Of a stretch of 64,000 bases of DNA, positions 37,200 through 46,982 are shown in pieces. A program made the translations under genes and the position numbers. Source of the DNA: an uncultured SAR86 cluster bacterium (GTDB lineage Bacteria; Pseudomonadota; Gammaproteobacteria; Magnimaribacterales; Magnimaribacteraceae). How positions within the stretch are numbered: the first letter of the stretch is position 1; every line of letters starts with the position of its first letter. The stretch covers positions 1-64,000 of the forward strand of contig CACLEZ010000009.1 of the NCBI GenBank assembly GCA_902606175.1. The letters run 5' to 3'. The notes beneath the pieces were generated by a model. The model saw only the letters and a program-made list of their open reading frames with translations. It had not been told where the DNA came from and ran no database searches.

Positions 37200-39479
37200 A
37201 TGAAAAGCTACCTTTTACCAGGTCTTTTTCTGGGTTTAGTTTTTTGCATAAATTTAAAAGCAGAGATCAGCATCGACGGTGTGTTAGACGAGAAAGAATG
37301 GGAAACTGCAAGGAAAATTGATACCTTTTATGAAGTCTATCCTTATTCCTTAAGAGAGGTCGATGATTACATGACACAAGTGTTAATCCTTGAGTCTAAA
37401 GAAGGTCTTTATTTTGGGTTTAAGAATTATCAGCCTAATGAAACCATGAGAGTTATGAATCATATGAGAGATCAAGAAAGATCTATTTCTGATAAAAATG
37501 GCATTGTTATTGATTTCAATGGAGACGGAGTAGAGGGTTATAACTTTTTCGTTTCATCAAGTGGTTCAAAAGGAGATGGTACCGTACGAAATGAAAAAGA
37601 TAGGAACTGGGACTGGGATGCAGACTGGGAGACTGCAGCAACTGTAGATAATGGTGTGTGGTATACAGAATCTTTCATACCTTGGACTGTGGCTTCTATG
37701 AAATCTCAGTCAGGGGATATTAGAAAAATCAAAATGGCTTTTTATAGAATGATGATGGGCATTGGAAAGGGTGTCTCAACAATTAAAGGTAGTCCTTTTG
37801 AAAACCTTTACTTGTCGGTTTTTAACGAATACGAAGTAAAAAATTATTCAGGTTCCAAATTAGATTTCTTTCCCTATATAACAATAAGTGAAGACATTAT
37901 TGGTTCTGATTTATTATCGAAAGCTGGTGCGGAGATTTTTTGGAAGATAGATTCTAGTAGACAGGTTAATTTAACTCTGAATCCTGATTTCGGTCAGGTA
38001 GAGAGTGATGAAGTAGTTGTGAATTTTTCTGCTTTTGAAACTTTCTATTCTGATAAAAGACCCTTTTTTGCTGAAAATAATAATTTGTTTGATGTTAGCG
38101 ATCGCATGCACAGGATCATCAATACCAGAAGAATTGGAGGAAGGCCGGATTATGATTGCAGTACATATGGAGACCTTGAAAAGTATTGCGAGCAGAATAG
38201 AGCTGATACAAGCGAAATTGATTTCGCCTTAAAATATACACAAAAAGGAAATATTGATTTCGGTGTTATGAGTGCCTCTGAGAGGGATGAAAAATTTTCC
38301 CAAGGAAGAGATTTTTACGCACTAAGGCTCAATACAAAGTCGAATAATCTAAAATATGGATATTTAGGTACATACGTGGACAAACCTGTCACAGGAGAAA
38401 ATGCTCAAGTTAATTCAATTGATTTCTTATATCTTCCTTCAGAGATTCATAGGATGAATGGAAACTTCATGCATTCCAATGTAAACAATCAAGATGGCTT
38501 TGGTTTGACTCTGGGTTATGCATACAATCCAAATAAAGATTTTTCCTCGGGCATTGGTGTCAATTATTATGATGATCGACTCGATTTAAATGATATGGGA
38601 TATTTAATATTGAATGATCGTTTTATGTTTAATGGTAGAACACAATTCAAGAGAACAACCTTTAATGAAGGTTCTATCTTAAGGTCAAGATTATTTGAAA
38701 TTGGTTACGGATCTAAGTTCAATGTAGATTCACAAAGAGAGTCTTCTAATTTTGCCCTAAAATTAGAAAATAATTACGTAAATTTATCGGAGCTAAAAGC
38801 TGAAGTTTTTTACCGTAGTACAGGAAGAAATACGAGAATAACTAGAGGGTCACAATTTTCACCTTTTATAAAGATGCCAAAAGGAATCGGAGGATATATT
38901 GACTTAACTGGCCCTCGCAGACCAACATATATTTATGGCTTGAGATTTGAAAGAGGAAGAGGAAGTGAGCACTCGCCTGAACTGGGCTGGGGCACTAAAA
39001 CACGTGGTTACTTTAAATATATGCCAGTTGATAACCTATCCTTTAGTTTAATGCATCAACATGCAGACGAAAATCAGTGGCTGAATTGGTTTAATGATAA
39101 TTTACTTGCGACTTTCCATCGTAAACAAAGAACAAGCGTTGTTGAAATGGAGTGGTTTCATAACAATGTTCACGAGCTTAGAATTAAGGCTCAGATGGTA
39201 GCTTTTACTGCAAGAAATCCTCAAGCTTTATATGGTGATTTGTCAGGTAATCTTAATCCAGAGATTATTGATATAGCACCGATAACCATTAGTGAGTTAG
39301 CTTTTCAAGTGAGGTATAGATATGAAATCATGCCTCTTTCTTACCTTTATATTGTTTATTCAAAAGGCGGTAGAGTCTCTATGCAAGACGACGAAGATGG
39401 ATTGTTTAGTCTTTACAGAAGACCTTGGAATAGCCCTGAAAAAGAAAATTTTACTGTAAAACTTAGATATAGATTTTAA
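37200..39479 (+). CDS. DUF5916 outer-membrane protein, copy 1
   Basis: A 759-aa exported protein: signal peptide (to about residue 21, INLKAE), an N-terminal CBM9-like/DOMON-type beta domain (ISIDGVLDEKEWETARKI through about 200), then a long DUF5916 region predicted to form an outer-membrane beta-barrel ending in the Phe-terminated KLRYRF typical of BAM substrates. The conserved core NPDFGQVESDEVVVNFSA, followed by ETFYSDKRPFFAEN, is shared with the next two genes. Copy 1 is the most divergent of the three. Function unknown; sugar or glycan handling is suggested only by the N-domain. Confidence 0.85.
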   Translation: MKSYLLPGLFLGLVFCINLKAEISIDGVLDEKEWETARKIDTFYEVYPYSLREVDDYMTQVLILESKEGLYFGFKNYQPNETMRVMNHMRDQERSISDKNGIVIDFNGDGVEGYNFFVSSSGSKGDGTVRNEKDRNWDWDADWETAATVDNGVWYTESFIPWTVASMKSQSGDIRKIKMAFYRMMMGIGKGVSTIKGSPFENLYLSVFNEYEVKNYSGSKLDFFPYITISEDIIGSDLLSKAGAEIFWKIDSSRQVNLTLNPDFGQVESDEVVVNFSAFETFYSDKRPFFAENNNLFDVSDRMHRIINTRRIGGRPDYDCSTYGDLEKYCEQNRADTSEIDFALKYTQKGNIDFGVMSASERDEKFSQGRDFYALRLNTKSNNLKYGYLGTYVDKPVTGENAQVNSIDFLYLPSEIHRMNGNFMHSNVNNQDGFGLTLGYAYNPNKDFSSGIGVNYYDDRLDLNDMGYLILNDRFMFNGRTQFKRTTFNEGSILRSRLFEIGYGSKFNVDSQRESSNFALKLENNYVNLSELKAEVFYRSTGRNTRITRGSQFSPFIKMPKGIGGYIDLTGPRRPTYIYGLRFERGRGSEHSPELGWGTKTRGYFKYMPVDNLSFSLMHQHADENQWLNWFNDNLLATFHRKQRTSVVEMEWFHNNVHELRIKAQMVAFTARNPQALYGDLSGNLNPEIIDIAPITISELAFQVRYRYEIMPLSYLYIVYSKGGRVSMQDDEDGLFSLYRRPWNSPEKENFTVKLRYRF

Positions 39480-39492
39480 GGCTCGACACATC

Positions 39493-39498
39493 TAGAAT
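39493..39498 (+). promoter_or_regulatory. Conserved TAGAAT element before DUF5916 copy 2
   Basis: TAGAATAC sits exactly nine bases before the TTG start. The same element, with the same spacing and TTG, recurs before copy 3. A -10 role with a 1-3 base leader is the simplest reading; no Shine-Dalgarno is present. Confidence 0.45.
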
Positions 39499-39507
39499 AC
39501 CCGAATC

Positions 39508-41838
39508 TTGATAAGGGCTAAAATTTTCCATGGAAGGCTAAGATTTTACATAGCTTTTTTTTGTCTTTGCAGCATATCGAATTTATCTTATTCGCACGAG
39601 ATAAAAATTGATGGAAAGCTGAATGACCTCTCTTGGGAATCTGCTGAAGAATATACAAAGTTTTACGAGTCCTTTCCTTTTACCCTTAAATCTCCTACTA
39701 GTTTTCAGAAGGTCTTAATACTTGAAGACTCAGATGGAATCTACTTCGGATTTATAAATCAGCAAAAGAAAGAGCAGGTAAGAGCCAACAAACATGAACG
39801 AGATGACGAGATGTCAAATGCTGATAAAGTTGGCGTTTCAATAGATTTTGATGGAAATGGTCTTGTTGCATATAGTTTTTCTGTTTCTGCAGGAGGATCA
39901 ATTAGTGATGGTATTTACAGAAATGAAAATGAAATAAATTATGACTGGGATGCTGACTGGAAATCAGAAGTATACATAGACGATGATTACTGGTTTGCTG
40001 AAATTTTTATTCCATGGACTATTGCTCCTATGAAATCTATAGATGGTCCATCTAGACCTGTAAAACTAAATTTTTGGAGACTTTTAGCATCCGAATGGAA
40101 GGTACATTCGTCAATCAAAGGTAATGCACGCCAAGAAAAGTACATGTCTTTATTTCATGAGTATGAATTTAATAATTATAGTATTTCAAAAATAGATTTT
40201 TTCCCTTACCTAACACTGTCAGATGATAGAGTTCTAAATGAAGGCTCTAAAAAGGTTGGCGCAGAAATCTTCTGGAAAATTGACTCAGGTCAACAACTTA
40301 ATGTAGCAATAAATCCAGATTTTGGACAAGTTGAGAGTGATGAGTTAGTGGTAAATTTCTCTTCGTCTGAAACATTCTATTCAGATAAAAGGCCTTTTTT
40401 TTCCGAAAATCATTCCCTTTTCGATGTCAAAGGGATGAGCTTTTTCTATATAGTTAATACAAGGCGGATAGGTGGAGCGCCGGACTACGATTGTTCAAAA
40501 TATGCTCCTGTCATAGAAGATCATTGCAATAAAGCTGAAGTTGGAATTAATGATATTGATCATGCAATACGGTATACGTTACAAAATGAAAGCTTAGATT
40601 TTGGATTTCTAGGGGCTTCAGAAGCTGATGAGAACTTTAGTAAAGGTCGAGATTTTTATTCTTTTAGAGTAAGAAAAAACTTTAAAGATCTAACCCTTGG
40701 ATACTTAGGAACTAAAACTGATAGACCAATTTTGGATAGAAAAGCAGATGTACACTCATTTGATTTTACTTATCTTCCAAATGATAAAACTCGAATAGAT
40801 ACTATTTATGCCTTTTCAGACATATCACAGAGTACTCTTTTGGATAAAAAGGGAGAAATTTTTAGATTCAAATATGTTAATTCTCCATCGCAAAGAACAT
40901 ATTATGATATTTTCATCAATTTCTTTGACGAAGCTTCAGATTTAAATGATATGGGCTATCAGAGAACAGATGATTATTTCTTTATGGGCGCAAAAAAAGG
41001 CCTCAAGACCAATCAATTCAATGATTCTTCGATTTTCTTATTCAATCAAATGGAATTCGGACTAGGTCGTGAAGCAAACGCAGACTTTAATAAAGCCAGT
41101 GATTTTCTCTACATTACAAATAGAGCCTCTTTCAAAAATTCTAGTTTATTAGAAAATATAGTTTTTTTTCGACAATCTTCAAAAGATTACTGGATAACAA
41201 GAGGAAATCCCAAATATTGGTATGTTAAAAAACCTGAAAACTACGGCACTGAGATAAAGTTCTCCGGACCTTCCGGTGATTTCTTCAATTATTATTTAGA
41301 ATACAAAAGACAAAAGGGACAAAGATTCAATGGTACAGCATTAGGTTTATCGGATGTTTATACAGCTCGGCTAGACTTCGCACCGAGGGATAATTTAAAT
41401 CTTAGTTTGATGTTTAACTTAGTGGATGAAAATGACTGGTTGAATTGGCTAAATGATAATTTTTTTGGAGTTTATAAGAAAAAGCAAAAAACCACTATTG
41501 TATCTATGAACTGGTTTGGAGGGGATAAACACGAACTGAGACTGAAAGCACAAATGGTTGGATTCACTGCGAGAGATCCGCAATCATACCGGAGCGATTT
41601 TGATGGAAATCTAATCTCAGCAGATTCATCACTCGACCCCTTCACATTAAGTGATTTGGCTTTTCAAGCAAGGTACCGTTATGAGATCCTGCCGCTTGCA
41701 TATCTATACGTAGTATATTCTCGAGGAGGAAGGATCGTTGAATTTGACGAAGAAAATAATATTCAGGAGATTTATAAAAGACCCTGGAATCATCCTCAAG
41801 CAGATACTTTTACAGTTAAAGTTAGATATAGATTTTAA
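39508..41838 (+). CDS. DUF5916 outer-membrane protein, copy 2
   Basis: A 776-aa paralogue of the preceding gene. Signal peptide (hydrophobic FYIAFFCLCSISNLSYS, to about residue 29), CBM9-like domain from HEIKIDGKLNDLSWESA, and a barrel domain ending TVKVRYRF. It shares long stretches with copy 3, including DNA-level identity over at least 33 bases in the NPDFGQVESDE-coding block. There is no ATG in frame upstream of the signal peptide; TTG 39508 is inferred as the start because copy 3 has TTG in the same context. The intergenic gap to copy 1 is 28 bases. Confidence 0.84.
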   Translation: MIRAKIFHGRLRFYIAFFCLCSISNLSYSHEIKIDGKLNDLSWESAEEYTKFYESFPFTLKSPTSFQKVLILEDSDGIYFGFINQQKKEQVRANKHERDDEMSNADKVGVSIDFDGNGLVAYSFSVSAGGSISDGIYRNENEINYDWDADWKSEVYIDDDYWFAEIFIPWTIAPMKSIDGPSRPVKLNFWRLLASEWKVHSSIKGNARQEKYMSLFHEYEFNNYSISKIDFFPYLTLSDDRVLNEGSKKVGAEIFWKIDSGQQLNVAINPDFGQVESDELVVNFSSSETFYSDKRPFFSENHSLFDVKGMSFFYIVNTRRIGGAPDYDCSKYAPVIEDHCNKAEVGINDIDHAIRYTLQNESLDFGFLGASEADENFSKGRDFYSFRVRKNFKDLTLGYLGTKTDRPILDRKADVHSFDFTYLPNDKTRIDTIYAFSDISQSTLLDKKGEIFRFKYVNSPSQRTYYDIFINFFDEASDLNDMGYQRTDDYFFMGAKKGLKTNQFNDSSIFLFNQMEFGLGREANADFNKASDFLYITNRASFKNSSLLENIVFFRQSSKDYWITRGNPKYWYVKKPENYGTEIKFSGPSGDFFNYYLEYKRQKGQRFNGTALGLSDVYTARLDFAPRDNLNLSLMFNLVDENDWLNWLNDNFFGVYKKKQKTTIVSMNWFGGDKHELRLKAQMVGFTARDPQSYRSDFDGNLISADSSLDPFTLSDLAFQARYRYEILPLAYLYVVYSRGGRIVEFDEENNIQEIYKRPWNHPQADTFTVKVRYRF

Positions 41839-41851
41839 ATCGCTCTGCAAC

Positions 41852-41857
41852 TAGAAT
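41852..41857 (+). promoter_or_regulatory. Conserved TAGAAT element before DUF5916 copy 3
   Basis: The TAGAATAC motif of copy 2 is repeated here, again nine bases before a TTG start in an atcTTGa context. Preservation of element and spacing between paralogues supports a functional promoter or start signal. Confidence 0.45.
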
Positions 41858-41866
41858 ACGTCCATC

Positions 41867-44200
41867 TTGAAATGGGGAGTATCAGTGCATTGGAGGCTAA
41901 AAGCGTATTTAGCCTTTTTTTGTATTTGTTCTTCCGCTTCATCAGTTTTTTCTCATGAGATTATTATCGACGGAAAGCTGGATGATTCCGCATGGAAAAG
42001 TGCAGATGAATACACAAAGTATTATGAGTCTCTTCCTTTCACATTAAATGAACCTAAAGATTTTCAAAAGGTTTTAATCCTCGAGGATGAAAAAGGAATT
42101 TATCTTGGTTTTATAAATAAACAAGACAAAGAAACCATTCGGGCCAATAGACACGAAAGAGATGATGAGATGGCTAATGCAGATAAGGCTGGCCTCGCTA
42201 TCGATTTTGATGGCGATGGGTTGGCTGCATATGCCTTTACAGTTTCCGCTGGAGGATCTATATCAGATGGAATTTACAGAAATGAAAATGAAGTTAATTA
42301 TGATTGGGATGCAGACTGGAAGTCTGGAGTTTTTGTAGATAAAGACTATTGGTATGCCGAAATGTTTATACCTTGGTCTATTGCACCAATGAAAGCTGTA
42401 AATGGAGAGTTTAGGGATGTAAAACTATCCTTCTGGAGGTTACTGGCAGCTGAATGGAGGGTGAATACAACCATTAAGGGCAATCCAAGACAAGAAAAAT
42501 TCATTTCTCTGTTTCACCCTTACAAATTTAAGAACTATAGCGTATCAAAAATTGATTTCTTTCCCTATGTCACTGCACTAGATGATAGGGTTCTTAATGA
42601 AACAAACGAAAAGGTAGGGGCTGAAATTTTCTGGAAGATAGATTCTGGCAAGCAATTGAATATCGCAATCAATCCAGATTTTGGACAAGTTGAGAGTGAT
42701 GAGCTGGTTGTTAACTTTTCTTCTTCAGAAACTTTTTATTCTGACAAAAGGCCATTCTTTTCCGAAAATCATTCCCTTTTCGATGTTAAAGGATTTACCT
42801 ATTTCTATTTAATCAATACTAGAAGAATAGGAGCCGCACCTGACTATAATTGCGCTAGTTTTGAAGGTTCTCTAAAAGATTATTGTGAGTCAAGTCAGGT
42901 AGGCATAAATGATATTGACTATGCGATCCGGTACACACAACAAGGCGAGACTTTAGATTTTGGTTTTTTAGGCGCTTCTGAAGCAGATGAAACTTTCAGT
43001 GAAGGTAGAGACTTTTATTCTTTAAGGGCAAGAAAGAATTTTGAGGATTTTTCATTAGGGTACTTAAGCACTCATACTGATCGACCCATATTAGATAGAA
43101 CGGCTGAAGTTCATTCTATGGATTTAGTTTATCGCTACTCAGATAAGACGCGAATAGATGCAATTTACATTACTTCAGATACAGAACAAGGAATTAATGA
43201 CTCTGAAAAATCAGGAGAGGCATTTCGCTTTAGGCTCACTTCTTCACCTACTACTCAACGATATACGGATGCCTTCCTATTCTTTTTTGATGAGGATACA
43301 GATATAAACGATATGGGTTATCAAATTATTGATGATTATTTCTTTGGTGGTGTTCAAAACGGATATAAAAAGAATGATTTCGATGAGTCTTCTATCTTTC
43401 TCTCTAATACTTTTGAATTTGGGATAGGACATGAAGCTAATGGAGATCTCATAAAATCAAATGATTTTTTATACCTTAACAATAAGACAACTTTTCGTGA
43501 TACTTCATACCTAGAAAGCTCGATCTTCTATAGAACAAAAACTAAAGACTTTTGGATTACCAGAGGAAACCCAACTTACTGGTACGTCAATAAGCCCAAG
43601 AATTACGGCGGTGCACTTCAGTACAAGGGGGCTTCTCAAGATTTCTTCAACTACTATATTGAATACAAACGTCAGATGGGCGAGCAATTTGGAGGATCTG
43701 CACTTGGATTTTCTAATATTTATACAGCCAAATTGGATTTCGCTCCTAGAGACAACTTAAATTTTTCTTTAATGTATAACTATGCTGAAGAGGATGACTG
43801 GTTAAATTGGATTCAGGACAATTTCTTCGGCATTTACCAAAAGAAGCAAAAAACTACTATCGCCTCTATCAATTGGTTTGGGGGAGATAAGCATGAATTG
43901 AGACTCAAGGCACAAATGGTAGGTTTTACGGCTCGAGATCCAAAGCCCTATCTAAGCGATATAGAAGGTAATCTGAATACAATAGATACACAGATAGATC
44001 CTTTTACTTTGAGTGATTTAGCTTTTCAAATTCGATATCGATATGAAATATTACCGCTAGCTTATTTATATGTTGTCTACTCTCGAGGCGGAAGGATAGT
44101 TGAATTCGATGAAGAGGATAGTTTAAGTGAGATTTATAAAAGGCCCTGGAATGATCCTCAGGCAGACACCTTTACTGTAAAGGTTAGATATCGTTTTTAA
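41867..44200 (+). CDS. DUF5916 outer-membrane protein, copy 3
   Basis: A 777-aa paralogue closest to copy 2. Signal peptide (AYLAFFCICSSASSVFS, to about residue 29), CBM9-like domain starting HEIIIDGKLDDSAWKSA, aromatic-rich barrel strands and C-terminal TVKVRYRF. The plug-like core NFSSSETFYSDKRPFFSEN, with HSLFDVKG just after, is nearly identical to copy 2. Variable stretches lie around residues 310-330 and 420-470, where exposed loops would be expected. TTG start by analogy; GTG 41885 is an in-frame alternative. The stop overlaps the convergent zinc-motif gene by 17 bases. Confidence 0.85.
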   Translation: MKWGVSVHWRLKAYLAFFCICSSASSVFSHEIIIDGKLDDSAWKSADEYTKYYESLPFTLNEPKDFQKVLILEDEKGIYLGFINKQDKETIRANRHERDDEMANADKAGLAIDFDGDGLAAYAFTVSAGGSISDGIYRNENEVNYDWDADWKSGVFVDKDYWYAEMFIPWSIAPMKAVNGEFRDVKLSFWRLLAAEWRVNTTIKGNPRQEKFISLFHPYKFKNYSVSKIDFFPYVTALDDRVLNETNEKVGAEIFWKIDSGKQLNIAINPDFGQVESDELVVNFSSSETFYSDKRPFFSENHSLFDVKGFTYFYLINTRRIGAAPDYNCASFEGSLKDYCESSQVGINDIDYAIRYTQQGETLDFGFLGASEADETFSEGRDFYSLRARKNFEDFSLGYLSTHTDRPILDRTAEVHSMDLVYRYSDKTRIDAIYITSDTEQGINDSEKSGEAFRFRLTSSPTTQRYTDAFLFFFDEDTDINDMGYQIIDDYFFGGVQNGYKKNDFDESSIFLSNTFEFGIGHEANGDLIKSNDFLYLNNKTTFRDTSYLESSIFYRTKTKDFWITRGNPTYWYVNKPKNYGGALQYKGASQDFFNYYIEYKRQMGEQFGGSALGFSNIYTAKLDFAPRDNLNFSLMYNYAEEDDWLNWIQDNFFGIYQKKQKTTIASINWFGGDKHELRLKAQMVGFTARDPKPYLSDIEGNLNTIDTQIDPFTLSDLAFQIRYRYEILPLAYLYVVYSRGGRIVEFDEEDSLSEIYKRPWNDPQADTFTVKVRYRF

Positions 44201-44393
44201 CCACACAATCCTCAGAACAAAACCAATATTCACCTTTCCTGATTGATTCCGAAGATGGGGTATTTAAATCACATACGCAACATTTAACAATTTCTATTTT
44301 GTTTGTTGTTGATTCAATTCTCTTATTGCCTGTTAGTCTTGATGTTATGTAAACCAATAGGATTACCGCAATTAGGATAATCAATTGCCACAT
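44184..44393 (-). CDS. PP0621-like small membrane protein with cysteine motif
   Basis: A 69-aa protein: one N-terminal transmembrane helix (residues ~2-18) and a C-terminal cysteine-rich tail (VKCCVCDLNTPSSES, then YWFCSEDCV), which has the C-x2-C and C-x3-C spacing of a small zinc-binding treble clef. This matches the PP0621-type family of proteobacterial proteins of unknown function. Two bases separate it from bamD, so it probably shares the bamD transcript. Confidence 0.7.
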   Translation of the reverse strand: MWQLIILIAVILLVYITSRLTGNKRIESTTNKIEIVKCCVCDLNTPSSESIRKGEYWFCSEDCVVKNDI

Positions 44394-44395
44394 TT

Positions 44396-45271
44396 TTAAG
44401 GAGTCTCGGCATTAGGTCTTTTTATATCTTCTTTGCCAATTAAGCCTAAGGTAAGAATATTAGCCCATGACCTTTCCTTAACTGATTCATTCCCTTGAAA
44501 ATCAAAGTTTGGATAATTAGCGTTGAGTATTCCTAAGCTTGTTTTTCTTAACTCTTCATACTCAAGTATTTCATAGGCCTCAACAAGGATTGAAAGTGCA
44601 AAAGGAGTCTGGGGGGTATTAGGTAAATTTTCTATTACATATTTTGCTCTACCTATTGCAGCTAGATAGGCACCTCTTTTCATATAAAAGTCAGCAACAT
44701 ATATTTCGTGCTCAGCTAAAAGATTTCTTAAATAAATCATTCTTTGTTTTGCATGAGGTACATATTTACTTTCTGGGTATCTTGAAATAAATTCTGATAA
44801 CTCACCAAAGGAGGTTTGAGCCATCACGACCTCTCTTTTTGCTAAGTCAGATTGAAAATATCTTGAGAATAAGCCTGAATCATCTGTGAAGGCTGCAAGG
44901 CCTTTCATATAAAAGGCATAACCAGTATGGGAATGCCTTGGATGAAGATTTATAAATCTTTCAGAAGCTGATTGACTGGCTTCAAATTGTGAGTTCATGT
45001 AATAAGCGTAAATGAGTTCTGCTTGCGCTTGCTCTGCGTATCTACCAAAAGGGAATCTCGATTCTAGGGCTTCTAAACTCAAGATGGCAGTTGAAAAGCT
45101 TCCATTTTTTAATCGAGTTTGGGCTTGATCATAAAGTTCTTTTTCTACTAAACGCTCATCAGGCATTTCCTCATTTGATGAACAAGAAGAAACTAAAAGC
45201 AAAAGCATAAAAATCCCTAAAATACTGAGATTTCTCTTGCTAGAATTAATAAAATTGTGAAGGATTGTCAT
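44396..45271 (-). CDS. bamD: Outer-membrane assembly lipoprotein BamD
   Basis: A 291-aa essential lipoprotein of the BAM complex that inserts beta-barrels. The signal peptide ends at LLLVSSCSS, lipidated Cys at about residue 30. Five TPR-like repeats follow, including SFSTAILSLEALESRFPFGRYAEQAQAEL, where the FPFG/Y-AEQAQ segment is the family hallmark. It is divergent from rluD with a 72-base gap, the usual gammaproteobacterial arrangement. TAGAAT lies 11 bases upstream of the start. Confidence 0.94.
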   Translation of the reverse strand: MTILHNFINSSKRNLSILGIFMLLLLVSSCSSNEEMPDERLVEKELYDQAQTRLKNGSFSTAILSLEALESRFPFGRYAEQAQAELIYAYYMNSQFEASQSASERFINLHPRHSHTGYAFYMKGLAAFTDDSGLFSRYFQSDLAKREVVMAQTSFGELSEFISRYPESKYVPHAKQRMIYLRNLLAEHEIYVADFYMKRGAYLAAIGRAKYVIENLPNTPQTPFALSILVEAYEILEYEELRKTSLGILNANYPNFDFQGNESVKERSWANILTLGLIGKEDIKRPNAETP

Positions 45272-45343
45272 TTAACTTACGAATTCTACAGATCAGACTA
45301 GTTCTTGGACAGAAAAAGGTTTGATGGGTTCCAATTTGGTTTA

Positions 45344-46300
45344 ATGGAAAATAAAAAAAAGATATCACTTAATTACATCGCTCTTCCTGACGACCAAGGA
45401 CAAAGAGTTGATCAAATAATTGCAAAACAATTTACTGATTATTCGAGAGCACATATTCAGAGGTGGATCAAAGATGGTGACTTACTTGTTAATAGTAAGG
45501 AAGTTAAATCCAAATATATTATGCAAACAGATGATGCTGTCTCAGTAAATTTTTTGGAAGAATCTCAATTAATTGATCTTCCTGAAGATATTGCTCTTGA
45601 TGTAATTTTTGAGGATACAGAAATACTAATAATAAATAAGCCTGCAGGCTTGGTTGTTCATCCGGGCTCAGGAAATAGAAAGGGCACCTTGGTGAATGCT
45701 TTATTAGCTCATGATGAGAATCTCAGCTTCCTGCCCCGAGCAGGAATAGTTCATAGACTAGATAAAGATACATCTGGTTTGATGGTTATATCTAAAACAG
45801 AAAGCTCTTATCTTAATTTAGTGGAGCAACTCAAGGAAAGATCAGTAACTAGAACATATTTAGCTATGGTCGTAGGAGTGCCGGTTATCAACAAAACGAT
45901 AAATGAACCCATTGGAAGACATCCAAAAATAAGGACAAAGCAAGCTGTTAATCAAAATGGAAAGGAAGCAATTACAAGGTTTAGCATTCTCGAAAACCTA
46001 GATGGGTATTCTCTATTAAAGGTAAATCTGGAGACTGGACGTACTCACCAGATAAGAGTTCATTTATCTCATATAGGCTTCCCTATAATTGGTGACCCTC
46101 TTTATGGAAGTAGAAATAAATTTTCTCGAGGATCAAGTGAAGAGCAAAAAAAAATAATTTCCAACTTTAAAAGACAAGCCCTGCATGCAGAAGAACTTCA
46201 ATTAAACCATCCCTCTAGTGGAGAGTTGTTATCATTTAAAGCTCCAATGCCCTCAGATATGCAAACTCTGCTAAATCAAATAAAAATAAATGGGTATTGA
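45344..46300 (+). CDS. rluD: 23S rRNA pseudouridine1911/1915/1917 synthase
   Basis: A ~318-aa RluA-family pseudouridine synthase modifying helix 69 of 23S rRNA, the same helix methylated by RlmH encoded at 16.9 kb. N-terminal S4 RNA-binding domain (about 15-75), then the catalytic domain with Asp140 in GIVHRLDKDTSGLMV and LETGRTHQIRVHL. I choose ATG 45344 by family alignment; a TTG at 45305 is open upstream but adds residues unlike the family. Overlaps pgeF by 11 bases. Confidence 0.93.
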   Translation: MENKKKISLNYIALPDDQGQRVDQIIAKQFTDYSRAHIQRWIKDGDLLVNSKEVKSKYIMQTDDAVSVNFLEESQLIDLPEDIALDVIFEDTEILIINKPAGLVVHPGSGNRKGTLVNALLAHDENLSFLPRAGIVHRLDKDTSGLMVISKTESSYLNLVEQLKERSVTRTYLAMVVGVPVINKTINEPIGRHPKIRTKQAVNQNGKEAITRFSILENLDGYSLLKVNLETGRTHQIRVHLSHIGFPIIGDPLYGSRNKFSRGSSEEQKKIISNFKRQALHAEELQLNHPSSGELLSFKAPMPSDMQTLLNQIKINGY

Positions 46301-46982
46301 TTTCTTAAAACCCAGAGCACCCCTTGGAGATAAAATTCAGTGCCTATCATTCACTAAAGATTATTTTTACAAAAATAATATAAGCCCTGAAAAATCTCGA
46401 ATACTAAAAGTTTTTACTAAATTCGAGGATATCCCTATTCAATATATGAACCAGGTTCACGGAAACAGATTAGAAACAATATTTTCTCATTCAGCATTTC
46501 CTATAGATGAAACAGATTCTCTATTTTCTTCAACTAGCAATCTTGCTTTGGGTGTTTTGACTGCCGACTGTCTACCAATCGCATTGTCAAAAAATGATGG
46601 TAGTGAGTTTGCTATTCTGCATGCAGGCTGGAAAGGCCTTTTATCTGGAGTAATTGAATCTACATTGACCTCATTCACTAAAGGCTGTTCTGATGTATCT
46701 GCATGGATAGGGCCTTCAATATCCCTAAAAAACTATGAAGTTGGCAATGATTTATATGAATCTTTTATGAATAAGGATGATGGATCAGAATCCAACTTTA
46801 TAGGGAAAGGCAATGATAAATGGCTATTTAGTCTCCATGGGGAGGCGAAAAGAATTTTGGGCAAATATGATATTAATGTAGATTTTTCTTCGGAGTGCAC
46901 ATTCGAATCAGAATCATTATTCTCTTATAGAAGGGATCAAACTGAAAATAGAATACTTTCTATTATTTGGAGAAATGAATGA
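46290..46982 (+). CDS. pgeF: YfiH/PgeF-family purine nucleoside phosphorylase-like protein
   Basis: A 230-aa protein of the former polyphenol oxidase (laccase-domain, DUF152) family. E. coli YfiH/PgeF is linked to peptidoglycan editing and relatives act as purine nucleoside enzymes. The metal/active-site residues are seen as NQVHGNRLE, LTADCLPIAL and ILHAGWKGLLSG. Slightly short N-terminus. Overlaps rluD, the conserved rluD-yfiH pair, and overlaps the next gene by ATGA. Confidence 0.87.
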   Translation: MGIDFLKPRAPLGDKIQCLSFTKDYFYKNNISPEKSRILKVFTKFEDIPIQYMNQVHGNRLETIFSHSAFPIDETDSLFSSTSNLALGVLTADCLPIALSKNDGSEFAILHAGWKGLLSGVIESTLTSFTKGCSDVSAWIGPSISLKNYEVGNDLYESFMNKDDGSESNFIGKGNDKWLFSLHGEAKRILGKYDINVDFSSECTFESESLFSYRRDQTENRILSIIWRNE

